Shown in pieces: positions 5,332 to 11,688 of a stretch of DNA of 11,688 nt. The notes under the pieces were generated by a model. That model searched no databases and had not been told where the DNA came from. It saw only the letters and a program-made list of their open reading frames with translations. This stretch comes from an uncultured Collinsella sp. (lineage in GTDB: Bacteria > Actinomycetota > Coriobacteriia > Coriobacteriales > Coriobacteriaceae): the NCBI GenBank assembly GCA_900550185.1, contig URRN01000051.1, positions 1-11,688 on the forward strand, written 5' to 3'. The translations under genes and the position numbers were made by a program. How positions within the stretch are numbered: the first letter of the stretch is position 1; the number at the start of each line of letters is the position of its first letter.

Positions 5332-6774
5332 CTATCGACCTCCCTTTGCGACCGTGTCATCGCGCATAAGCTCGGCCAACGCCTCGCGATCGATGCGCAG
5401 CGCATCGCCGCCGACTGGGTCGAGCGAATCGCCCTGTCCGGCGAAATCTTTGGCCTGCTTGCGCTCCGCGCGGGAAAGGCCCCGCTCGCGATACTTTTGC
5501 GAGTGCGCCGTGTACATGTTGATAAACAGGATGACCAAGAAGCTAAAGGCGATCACGACGACAACCCAAAAGAGAGCCACCGACGTGTTGCCGCCCATCC
5601 ACTCAAAGTAGATGGCGATGGGGATGGTCTGGGTAATGCCGGCATAGTTGCCCGCAAAGAACAGGGTGCAGCCAAACTCGCCCATGGCACGCGCGAAGGC
5701 GAGCACCGTGCCGGCGGCAATCGAGGGCCAACCAAGCGGCATCATAAGCTTGGTGAAGATGCGACGTTCGGGCCATCCCAGGGTTCGCGCGGCGTCGAGC
5801 ATCTGCGTGTCGAGGCTCTCGAAGGCACCGAGCGCCGTACGGTAGACCAGGGGAAACGACACCACCACGGCAGATATCACCGCCGCGGGCCACGTAAAGA
5901 CGATCGAGACGCCGTGCGCGATCAGCCACTGGCCCACCCCGGTCGAGCGGCCAAATAGCATAAGCAGCAGAAAGCCGCAGACCGTAGGCGGCAGCACCAT
6001 GGGGACGGTAAAGACCGAGTCCAGCAGGCCCTTGATACGGCTCGTAGTACCCATGGTCTTCCATGCGGCAAACAGGCCCAGTGCAAAGGCAATAACGAGG
6101 GCAAGGCCGCTCGTTTTGATAGACACCCAAAACGGACGGTAGTCGATGCCGCCCAAAAAGGAGGCCAGAGAGGTCAAGGGGGCCTGCTCATCCCGCAACA
6201 CGACAGACGATGCTTCAACCATTTGAGCACTATCAAGCCAACGCGCGCCGCCCTTGGCATCACCCGAGGCTGATGCAATCACCACATAGCGGTCCCCATC
6301 CGCACCGCGCTCGTCAAAGCCATAGGTATACCCGCCGGCATCAAACGTTGTTTCCGCCGTAACATACCAGGGAAGATCCACGTCCCCCAGCTGCGCACCT
6401 CCCATGCAGTTTGCGCTGTCGAGTTCACAGACGAGGGCTTTGAGACCCGATACGCACTCGTTGTCCTGCGGATCCAAACCAAACTTCTCGACCGCCTTGG
6501 GCGATATCCACACCACAACGCGATCGGCAGCAGGCGCCACTACAAGGTCCACGTCCTCGTTAACGGGAAACCGGTAGCCCTCAGGCTGGCCCTCCATGGC
6601 ACGAGCGGTCCCCTTGGCCAACCGCTCAAAACCCTCGATCCCATAGGAAAGCCCATGGGCGGTCGCAGCAACCTGAGCTCCATCCTCAGCGTCTCCAGCA
6701 AACGCAAATCCCGGCACCCAGCAAAGCGTGAAGGTTAAAGCACAGGCGACAAGGATGCGGAATCTATTAAGCAC
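5332..6774 (-). CDS. modB: Molybdate ABC transporter permease ModB with a large N-terminal extracytoplasmic domain
   Basis: The C-terminal half (about residues 210-425 of 480) is a normal ModB permease. It has membrane segments near 217-238, 257-274, 288-312, 352-374 and 398-420, and the EAA loop LDAARTLGWPERRIF...PLGWPSIAAG (326-355) that docks ModC. Ahead of it is a signal peptide (about 1-26, ending AFA before GDAEDG) and an extra domain of about 190 residues (27-215) with three cysteines (C107, C116, C123) that I cannot assign; typical ModB is about 225 aa. Start: GTG 6774 with GGAG six bases upstream gives a clean signal peptide. A second in-frame GTG at 6843 overlaps the modA stop (TAGTG) and would add 23 residues, but has no good ribosome site. 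It lies between modA and modC in one operon. The extra domain may sense or hand over substrate; that is a guess. Confidence 0.88.
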   Translation of the reverse strand: MLNRFRILVACALTFTLCWVPGFAFAGDAEDGAQVAATAHGLSYGIEGFERLAKGTARAMEGQPEGYRFPVNEDVDLVVAPAADRVVVWISPKAVEKFGLDPQDNECVSGLKALVCELDSANCMGGAQLGDVDLPWYVTAETTFDAGGYTYGFDERGADGDRYVVIASASGDAKGGARWLDSAQMVEASSVVLRDEQAPLTSLASFLGGIDYRPFWVSIKTSGLALVIAFALGLFAAWKTMGTTSRIKGLLDSVFTVPMVLPPTVCGFLLLMLFGRSTGVGQWLIAHGVSIVFTWPAAVISAVVVSFPLVYRTALGAFESLDTQMLDAARTLGWPERRIFTKLMMPLGWPSIAAGTVLAFARAMGEFGCTLFFAGNYAGITQTIPIAIYFEWMGGNTSVALFWVVVVIAFSFLVILFINMYTAHSQKYRERGLSRAERKQAKDFAGQGDSLDPVGGDALRIDREALAELMRDDTVAKGGR

Positions 6775-6842
6775 GAAAAGCTCCAAGCGAATACAAGGAC
6801 GGAGTGAAACACAAAACGATGGAATTATCGCGCCAAGCCGCA

Positions 6843-7718
6843 CTACGCGGAAAGCTCAAAGCCGTACTTAGCCCAAATCTTCTGAGCCTTCTTGTTGGTC
6901 AGGCAAAAGTCGATAAACGCCTTGGCCTCGTCGGCGTGTTCGGAACTATCGGCGACAGCGCCGGGATACACGATGGGCTTGTGCGAGTCCTCGGGACACA
7001 CGAAGGCCTCCTCGATACCGTCGTAGCGGAAGATGTCGGAGCTATAGACAAAGCCAGCCACGCAGTCGCCCGTAGAGACGTAGGCGGCAGCAGTGCCGAC
7101 CTTGTCGGCCAAAGCCACCTTGTCGGCGATCTCGGGAGCATACTCGCCGTCGTCGCCCTCGGTGCCGGTGTAGAGGCCCACGGAGGCCAGGGCCTGGTTG
7201 GCGTACTTGCCGGCGGGAACGGTCTTGGCGTCGCCGATGGCGATCTTGCCGTCCAGATTCGCGACGTCGGCGATGGCCTCGACCTTGGTGTCGGAGCCCT
7301 CGGCGCGAATAATCACGAGGTCGTTGACGAACATGTCCTCACGCATGTCGGTGTCGACGAGCTCAGCGGCCTCGGCGTCGTCCATGGTGCCCTTGGAGGC
7401 CGTGATAAGCACGTCGACGGCAGCACCGGCGCGCATTTGCTCGACAAGGTCGCCAGACGCCTTAAACTGCGTGTCGGCAAACGTGGTACCGGTCTGCTCG
7501 GTGTAGAGCTCCTGAACCTCGGGCAGAGCCTTCTCGAGCGAGTTGGCGGCAAAGACCTGCAGCTCGACAGCCTTCTTCTTAGAGGAAGACTTGGCGGAGC
7601 CGGCATCGGAACCAGCGGGCTCGGACGTCTTGTTGCCCGAGCAGCCAGCAAGGCCAAAGCCGGCGGCAGCGACAGCAGAAAGCGAGACAAAACCGCGGCG
7701 TGAAACCATATCGAACAT
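6843..7718 (-). CDS. modA: Molybdate-binding lipoprotein ModA
   Basis: A 291-aa substrate-binding protein that captures molybdate outside the membrane and delivers it to ModB. The N-terminus has a twin-arginine motif, SRRGFVSLS (6-14), a hydrophobic stretch and the lipobox LAGC with C26 as the lipidation site, followed by a Ser/Lys-rich linker to about residue 50. The binding domain starts VELQVFAANSLEKALPEV; S60 and the SGDLVEQMRAGAAVDVLITASKGTMD stretch (89-113) fit the oxyanion-binding loops of ModA. ATG 7718 has AAAGGG six bases upstream; an in-frame TTG at 7724 overlaps that spacing and is less likely. It is the first gene of modABC. The Tat-like signal implies export of a folded protein, though lipoproteins can also use Sec. 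Confidence 0.93.
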   Translation of the reverse strand: MFDMVSRRGFVSLSAVAAAGFGLAGCSGNKTSEPAGSDAGSAKSSSKKKAVELQVFAANSLEKALPEVQELYTEQTGTTFADTQFKASGDLVEQMRAGAAVDVLITASKGTMDDAEAAELVDTDMREDMFVNDLVIIRAEGSDTKVEAIADVANLDGKIAIGDAKTVPAGKYANQALASVGLYTGTEGDDGEYAPEIADKVALADKVGTAAAYVSTGDCVAGFVYSSDIFRYDGIEEAFVCPEDSHKPIVYPGAVADSSEHADEAKAFIDFCLTNKKAQKIWAKYGFELSA

Positions 7719-7740
7719 ATTCAACCCTTTCGGACCTTGT

Positions 7741-7762
7741 GCCCGGGTACCCCACCGCGGGC
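7741..7762 (-). promoter_or_regulatory. GC hairpin in the modA leader
   Basis: GCCCG and CGGGC arms enclose 12 bases that include the palindrome GGGTACCC. It lies about ten bases before the modA ribosome site, in the predicted 5' leader. It may stabilise the mRNA or tune translation. It is far too small to be a molybdenum-cofactor riboswitch. Confidence 0.3.
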
Positions 7763-7765
7763 TTT

Positions 7766-7781
7766 AATCTGCAATCAGATT
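7766..7781. promoter_or_regulatory. Palindrome at the modABC transcription start
   Basis: AATCTG-CAAT-CAGATT is a perfect inverted repeat (six-base arms, four-base spacer). It begins inside the -10 box and covers the expected start site, a position where a bound protein would block transcription. The owner of the site is unknown. Confidence 0.35.
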
Positions 7782-7784
7782 ATA
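7779..7784 (-). promoter_or_regulatory. -10 box of the modABC promoter
   Basis: A perfect TATAAT on the minus strand, about 60 bases ahead of modA. At 17 bases upstream the sequence is CACTAT, a poor -35 box, so the promoter may need an activator or be held by the repeats around it. The start would be near 7772. Confidence 0.55.
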
Positions 7785-7790
7785 CTTCTA

Positions 7791-7831
7791 CGAGAATAAT
7801 GATAGTGAGAAATTATTCTCGCCAGAGAATA
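7791..7831. promoter_or_regulatory. Cluster of GAGAATA half-sites upstream of modA
   Basis: CGAGAATAAT (7791-7800) and ATTATTCTCG (7812-7821) form a perfect 10-bp inverted repeat with 11 bases between the arms, flanking the -35 position. A third half-site, GAGAATA (7825-7831), pairs with TATTCTC (7814-7820) across only four bases. The arrangement suits a dimeric regulator binding cooperatively. It does not resemble the E. coli ModE box (ATCGnTATATA type), so the regulator is unassigned. Confidence 0.55.
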
Positions 7832-7871
7832 TAGTTTCGAGTTGCCGTGCACCTTGGCGTCGCTTCGGCGG

Positions 7872-7907
7872 AAAACAAAAGCGGAGCAGCCGTTCTGGTC
7901 GCCCCGC
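7872..7907 (-). terminator. Intrinsic terminator after mog
   Basis: The transcript stem GCGGGGC with GCTCCGC (one G-U pair), extended by an inner CC/GG pair, is followed by TTTTGTTTT. It lies 14 bases after the mog stop and separates moeA-mog from modABC. Confidence 0.85.
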
Positions 7908-7921
7908 CGCAGGTAAACCGC

Positions 7922-8401
7922 TTAGTTGGTATGTCCGCCGACCGCCGTCATTTGGGCCGCATGCTCCAGCTGATCGCTCACGGCCTCCCAGCTTTCGCGG
8001 GCCGCTTTCGTGGATCCCGGAAAGTTGATGACAAGCGTATACCCACGCTGCATGCACACGGCGCGCGAGAGCATGGCGCGGCGCGTCTTGGTCATCGAGT
8101 AGGCACGGATTGCCTCGGCGACACCCGGCACATCACGGTCACAGACGGCACGCGTCGCCTCGGGTGTCACGTCGCGCATCGAAAGACCCGTGCCGCCGCA
8201 GGTGAGCACGACATTGGCGTGGCGCGCATCGGCAGCTTCCACAATGGCATCACCAATCTCGCTAACGTCGTCGCGCACGACCACATGCGAGGCGACCGTC
8301 CAGCCCTGCGCCACGATGAGCTCCTCGAGGGCAGCGCCCGCCTCGTCCTGGACAAGGTCGCGCGTATCCGAGCACGTCACGATCGATATCTTCAACTCCA
8401 T
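7922..8401 (-). CDS. mog: Molybdopterin adenylyltransferase family protein (MogA/MoaB)
   Basis: A 159-aa protein of the MogA/MoaB family, which activates molybdopterin by adenylating it with ATP before MoeA inserts molybdenum. The diagnostic motif TCGGTGLSMRDVTPEAT (67-83) carries the GGTG and the RD.TPEA signature; INFPGSTKAARESW (125-138) is the second conserved loop. The length is typical. MogA and MoaB cannot be told apart securely from sequence alone, and in many bacteria the MoaB-like member does the MogA reaction; moeA directly upstream supports the adenylylation role. ATG 8401 is fixed by AGGAGG six bases upstream; the frame continues further upstream only into moeA. The gap to moeA is ten bases, so the two form an operon ending at the terminator at 7872-7907. 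Confidence 0.92.
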   Translation of the reverse strand: MELKISIVTCSDTRDLVQDEAGAALEELIVAQGWTVASHVVVRDDVSEIGDAIVEAADARHANVVLTCGGTGLSMRDVTPEATRAVCDRDVPGVAEAIRAYSMTKTRRAMLSRAVCMQRGYTLVINFPGSTKAARESWEAVSDQLEHAAQMTAVGGHTN

Positions 8402-8411
8402 AGCGTTCCTC

Positions 8412-9674
8412 CTATAGCACCGTTCCCTCGGGCAGGTCGACGCGCACAACGTCCACGACATCCCCCGCCTTGAGCTCGCACGGCCCTTCGTCAATACGCA
8501 GCAGGCAGTTGGCCCGCTGCATCGTGCCGAGCAGCGCCGAGTTCTGCGTCTTAGCCTCGGTCACCAACAACTCACCGGTCTCGGGGTCGCGCAAAACCGT
8601 GGCGCGATCGAAGAAGCGTCGGTCCTGGCGCTTCTTCACGCCGTGTGTGAGCGTCGCCTGCTGCACGGGACGCACGCCCTCGGCAAAGCCGCGCATCTTG
8701 CGAATAGCCGGGCGGGCGAGCATCTCAAAGCCCACATACGCCGCCGCGGGATTGCCCGAAAGCCCCAAATATGGCTTGTCCCCAAGCAGACCAAACGTTA
8801 TGGCCTTGCCCGGACGCATCGAGATGCGGTCAAACAGCACCTCGCCCTCGCGCCGGACGAGCGCCGTCACGAAATCGTAATCGCCCGAAGAGGCGCCGCC
8901 GCTCGTAATGACAAAGTCGCACTCCTGCACGGCACGATGAACCAGCTCGTCAATCGCCTGCTCATCGTCGGGCGCAATGCCGTAGAACACGGGCTCGGCG
9001 CCGGCATCGAGCGCCTCGGCCATCAACGCCGACGAGTTGGAATCACGAATCTGCCCACGCGCCGGCACGTTACTCGGTGCGACCAGCTCCGTGCCCAGCG
9101 AGATGATGCCCACACGCGGGGCGGCGTGCACCTTCACGCGAGCGTATCCGGCGCTTGCCAGCAGACCCGCGCCCGCCGGAGCCACGACCTCGCCGGCGTG
9201 CATCACAACATCGCCAGCATGGGCCTCCTCGGCGGCAGAGCGAACGTTCTCCCCTACCTTGGTAGGCGCCGAGAAACGAACGTGCGAGCCCTCGTTGCCG
9301 TCGCCATCGAGCACGTCGACGATCTCGTATTTCACTACGGCGTCGGCACCTTCGGGCGCCGGCGCACCTGTCATGATGCGGACCGTCTCGCCCACTCCGA
9401 TTGTGCCCTCAAACACATGGCCCGCGGCCTCATGTCCGATAACATCGAGCGTCACCGGTGCCTCGCCAGATGCCTGCGCCAAGTCCGCCGAGCGCACGGC
9501 ATATCCGTCCATAGCGCTGTTGGCAAACGGCGAGATGTCGATATCGGCCACCGCGTCCTCGGCCAAGGGAAGACCGGTGGCCTGCCACACGGGACTCTCG
9601 ACGAGATCGGTCGGAGCAACGTGCGACAGGACAATCGACTGCGCGTCCTCCAGCGGAATGAGTCTCTCTGCCAT
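8412..9674 (-). CDS. moeA: Molybdopterin molybdenumtransferase MoeA
   Basis: A 420-aa protein that inserts molybdenum into adenylated molybdopterin, releasing AMP. Motifs: FANSAMDGYAV (50-60), TGAPAPEGADAVVKYE (102-117), GIISLGTELV (189-198), IRDSNSSAL (209-217), ITSGGASSGDYDFV (256-269) with the acidic residue used in metal insertion, and GLSGNPAAAYVGFEML (304-319). The C-terminal beta-barrel domain (about 330-420) is complete. ATG 9674 has AGAGG five bases upstream; an in-frame GTG at 9680 falls within that spacing. It is the first gene of the moeA-mog operon. The stop is 10 bases before the mog start, and the mog ribosome site lies in that gap. Nothing is missing from the domain order of bacterial MoeA. 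Confidence 0.95.
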   Translation of the reverse strand: MAERLIPLEDAQSIVLSHVAPTDLVESPVWQATGLPLAEDAVADIDISPFANSAMDGYAVRSADLAQASGEAPVTLDVIGHEAAGHVFEGTIGVGETVRIMTGAPAPEGADAVVKYEIVDVLDGDGNEGSHVRFSAPTKVGENVRSAAEEAHAGDVVMHAGEVVAPAGAGLLASAGYARVKVHAAPRVGIISLGTELVAPSNVPARGQIRDSNSSALMAEALDAGAEPVFYGIAPDDEQAIDELVHRAVQECDFVITSGGASSGDYDFVTALVRREGEVLFDRISMRPGKAITFGLLGDKPYLGLSGNPAAAYVGFEMLARPAIRKMRGFAEGVRPVQQATLTHGVKKRQDRRFFDRATVLRDPETGELLVTEAKTQNSALLGTMQRANCLLRIDEGPCELKAGDVVDVVRVDLPEGTVL

Positions 9675-9692
9675 ATGCACCTCTTAATGCCA

Positions 9693-9737
9693 CGGCGCAC
9701 AACAGGGGCGCCGATTCTTTATGCTTATCTCAGTATA
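9693..9737 (-). promoter_or_regulatory. Probable moeA promoter (-10) and leader hairpin
   Basis: On the minus strand TATACT (9737-9732) is a five-of-six match to the -10 consensus, with no good -35 box. The following leader of about 50 bases contains CGGCGC and GCGCCG arms (9713-9708 and 9698-9693) around a nine-base loop, just ahead of the moeA ribosome site. On the plus strand the same stretch reads TATAAT (9734-9739), so it could also fire toward the CLC gene. There is no room for a molybdenum-cofactor riboswitch. Confidence 0.35.
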
Positions 9738-9849
9738 ATCCCCCGCCGCACTACCGCGACTTGGCCTGTACCCGCAAATACACCTGTCGGTTGCAGGCCG
9801 CGAAACAGAATGGAAACCAGCCCACCGGCTCGTCGCGTTTACCGCGTTT

Positions 9850-9855
9850 TATAAT
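9850..9855 (+). promoter_or_regulatory. -10 box ahead of the CLC-family gene
   Basis: A perfect TATAAT, 29 bases ahead of the start codon. The sequence 17 bases upstream (GGCTCG) is not a recognisable -35 box. The direct repeat CGCGTTT-AC-CGCGTTTT lies immediately upstream (9834-9850). The predicted leader is only about 20 bases. Confidence 0.45.
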
Positions 9856-9884
9856 GCTTGCGTTGCAACCTAAAAGAGGAACGT

Positions 9885-11306
9885 ATGGCTCATAACGACA
9901 AACCCGAAAGCGCAAACGAGGCGCAGAATCATTCCCAGCCGCTCGACGACGGCGGCTTTTTCTCCCTTAACGACGTCATCACGGCAGGCAGGCATCAGCT
10001 CACCCGCTCCGAGCATCTCTTGGCTGCCGACACGCGCCGCAACGCCCGCAACCTACTCGCGAGCGCCAAGTTGCTCGTACTCGTCGTCATCGTCTCACTC
10101 GCCATGGGTGTTGCCGCTTGGGCGTTTTTGGCCTCGTTGAATATCGCGACCGACTATCGCGAGCACCATGCGTGGGTCTACGCCTTACTTCCCGTTGTGG
10201 GCGTTGCCACCGCATGGGTGTACAAAAACCACGGCCTTGCCGCCAAGCGTGGCAACAACCTGGTCATCGACTCCGCTCTGGGCACACGCCTCATCCACAT
10301 GCGCATGGCCGTCCTCACCTTCGTCTGCTCCACGCTCACGCACCTAACGGGCGGATCGGCCGGTCGCGAGGGAGCCGCGGTGCAGATTGGCGGCACCATC
10401 GCCAGCAACATCTCGAGCCTCGCCCACCTCAAAAAGCATGACCACCACGACCTCATGCTCGCCGGCATCTCGTCGGCCTTTGGCGCCGTATTCGGCTCGC
10501 CCCTTGCCGGAGCTTTCTTTGGCATGGAGATGTGCTTTATCGGCAAGATCGACTACACGGCGGGCATCTACTGCCTGGTCGCCTCATTTACCGGCTACTT
10601 TACATCACTCGCCCTGGGTACCGAGTACGAAGCGAATGTCATCGCCAGCGTTCCCGGCATGACGCCGCGGACGGTTGCCATCGTTGTTATCAGCGCCATT
10701 ATCTTCGGTCTGACGGCACGCCTCTTTGCCTGGTCGGTTCGAACCGTCAAGAGCCTGTACGGTCGCATTATCACCAATTACCTCGTTCGCGCGCTCGTGG
10801 GTGCGCTCGTGGTGCTCGCGGCCTACGCGATGCTCGACGCCTGGAAGTATGCCGGCCTTGCCACCTGGCTCTCAGGCGCCGGGTTCGCCGGCAACACCAC
10901 CCTGGCGGACGCAGCCATCAAGCTCGTGGTTACGGCCCTCACCCTGGGCGCCGGCTTCCAAGGCGGCGAGGTCACGCCCCTGTTTGGCATCGGTGCGGCA
11001 CTCGGCGGCTGGATCGGTTGCCTCGTCGGAATCGACCCCAGCTTTCTGGCGGCGCTAGGCATGCTCGGCGTGTTCTGCGCCGGCCTCAACGTGCCCATCA
11101 CCACCTGCATGATGGCCATCGACCTGTTCCACGGCACGGCCGCCGGGTTCTTTGTCATCGTGGCCTTTATCAGCTACCTAACCGGCGGACACCGTGGCGT
11201 GTACCCCGCCCAGCGCATCATCTCACCCAAGCGCCGTTCGCTTATTGTGGATGAGGGCGGTACGGTAGCGGATGCTATCGAGCGCCACAACGACCTGATA
11301 GAGTAG
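9885..11306 (+). CDS. CLC-family anion/proton antiporter, fluoride type (CLC-F) likely
   Basis: A 473-aa membrane protein of the CLC fold, with about 60 polar N-terminal residues and no C-terminal CBS domains. The gating-glutamate loop is GSAGREGAAVQIGG (157-170, E162). Where chloride CLCs have GSGIP this one has RGNNLVID (122-129, GNNLV at 123-127). The later loop reads GFQGGEVTPLFGIG (357-370, E362) in place of GIFAP, and Y440 keeps the central tyrosine. As I recall, an Asn or Met replacing the filter serine and a glutamate in the GGEVTP loop mark the fluoride/proton antiporters that expel F- from bacteria. ATG 9885 is set by AGAGGA four bases upstream; an upstream in-frame TTG lacks a ribosome site. 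It diverges from moeA. Fluoride specificity is inference; the CLC family is certain. Confidence 0.88.
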   Translation: MAHNDKPESANEAQNHSQPLDDGGFFSLNDVITAGRHQLTRSEHLLAADTRRNARNLLASAKLLVLVVIVSLAMGVAAWAFLASLNIATDYREHHAWVYALLPVVGVATAWVYKNHGLAAKRGNNLVIDSALGTRLIHMRMAVLTFVCSTLTHLTGGSAGREGAAVQIGGTIASNISSLAHLKKHDHHDLMLAGISSAFGAVFGSPLAGAFFGMEMCFIGKIDYTAGIYCLVASFTGYFTSLALGTEYEANVIASVPGMTPRTVAIVVISAIIFGLTARLFAWSVRTVKSLYGRIITNYLVRALVGALVVLAAYAMLDAWKYAGLATWLSGAGFAGNTTLADAAIKLVVTALTLGAGFQGGEVTPLFGIGAALGGWIGCLVGIDPSFLAALGMLGVFCAGLNVPITTCMMAIDLFHGTAAGFFVIVAFISYLTGGHRGVYPAQRIISPKRRSLIVDEGGTVADAIERHNDLIE

Positions 11307-11393
11307 ACGTAAATATTCGCCGTGCAGCCACAATCGGGGGCAATTCGACCTGAGCGCGACCGCACCGTCACGTCATACGCCGGGAGTCACCCC

Positions 11394-11688
11394 ATGCACG
11401 CAACTGATTTTGGTCGCACGCTCATCATCGCCAACCCAGCCGCCCAGTCGGGTGCGGCGCATGAAGTTGCCGAGCGCCTGCAGCGCTTTTTGGACATGAC
11501 TGCACGCGCATCCCAGTTTGACCTGGTGCTGACCGAGCGCATGGGGCACGCCAAGGAGCTAGCCGCCCAGGCAACGGGCTATCGCACCGTTATCGCGCTT
11601 GGCGGCGACGGCGTGATCCACGAGGTCGTCAACGGGCTTATGACGCAAGAGGAGGACGCCCGCCCCGCTCTTGCCGTCCTGCCCGTGG
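11394..11688 (+). CDS. Diacylglycerol kinase / lipid kinase family protein (cut by window edge)
   Basis: The first 98 codons are visible before the right edge. The sequence LIIANPAAQSG (10-20) and IALGGDGVIHEVVNGL (67-82) are the two N-terminal signatures of the DAGK catalytic domain (NP..G and GGDG.hhEVhNG), which binds ATP. Family members phosphorylate diacylglycerol or a related lipid at the inner membrane face; the substrate of this one is not visible. ATG 11394 has GGGAG seven bases upstream. It starts 87 bases after the CLC gene on the same strand. That gap shows no intrinsic terminator, so read-through from the CLC gene is possible. Confidence 0.85.
   Translation, partial: MHATDFGRTLIIANPAAQSGAAHEVAERLQRFLDMTARASQFDLVLTERMGHAKELAAQATGYRTVIALGGDGVIHEVVNGLMTQEEDARPALAVLPV

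Noticed and set aside
6804..7703. 299-codon plus-strand ORF antisense to modA
   Set aside because: The Gly/Val/Leu-rich composition is a shadow of modA codon use, and there is no ribosome site.
7791..7831. Classical ModE binding site
   Set aside because: The repeats are GAGAATA-type and do not show the TATATA/ATCG halves of the E. coli ModE box.
8643..9854. 403-codon plus-strand ORF antisense to moeA
   Set aside because: It lies almost wholly opposite a complete moeA with all motifs; the Arg/His-rich translation has no protein family features.
9675..9884. Fluoride or molybdenum-cofactor riboswitch in the moeA/CLC divergent region
   Set aside because: The predicted leaders are about 50 and 20 bases. 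I see neither the fluoride aptamer core nor a multi-stem Moco-type fold. A covariance-model scan would settle it.
1..11688. CRISPR array, tRNA or rRNA gene, insertion sequence
   Set aside because: I saw no regularly spaced direct repeats, cloverleaf sequence, transposase ORF or terminal repeats on either strand.

Overview
The window is GC-rich, densely coded DNA. It looks like a strictly anaerobic, high-GC gut-type bacterium, most likely an actinobacterium of the Coriobacteriia (Collinsella-like). That placement is inferred from composition, strong AGGAGG-type ribosome sites, a Tat-type lipoprotein signal and the gene content; no rRNA or other taxonomic marker is present.

Layout. On the minus strand, read from right to left, there are three transcription blocks. 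(1) moeA-mog (9674 to 7922) encodes the last steps of molybdenum cofactor synthesis and ends at a clear intrinsic terminator (7872-7907). (2) modA-modB-modC (7718 to 4258) encodes a molybdate ABC importer, with its own promoter in a nest of inverted repeats and a strong terminator (4210-4246). Its permease carries an unusual, roughly 190-residue extracytoplasmic domain. (3) A promoter at 4085-4113, overlapped by an operator-like inverted repeat, drives a short leader containing a 22-codon ORF with an excellent ribosome site. Two paralogous double-cubane-cluster / 2-hydroxyacyl-CoA dehydratase family proteins (427 and 387 aa), their ATP-dependent activase (254 aa) and the start of a glycosyltransferase cut by the window edge follow. 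On the plus strand, diverging from moeA, are a CLC-family antiporter with fluoride-type (CLC-F) motifs and the start of a diacylglycerol-kinase-family gene cut by the right edge.

How the genes fit together. Mod imports molybdate, and Mog and MoeA adenylate molybdopterin and insert the metal, so two adjacent operons form a molybdenum supply module; no molybdoenzyme is visible here. The third operon resembles E. coli yjiM-yjiL: an iron-sulfur reductase powered by an ATPase that delivers low-potential electrons. It has two non-identical reductase subunits, one with Thr where the other has Cys in an otherwise matching set of six cysteines. Its substrate is unknown. This operon and its leader are the part of the window most likely to hold undescribed biology.
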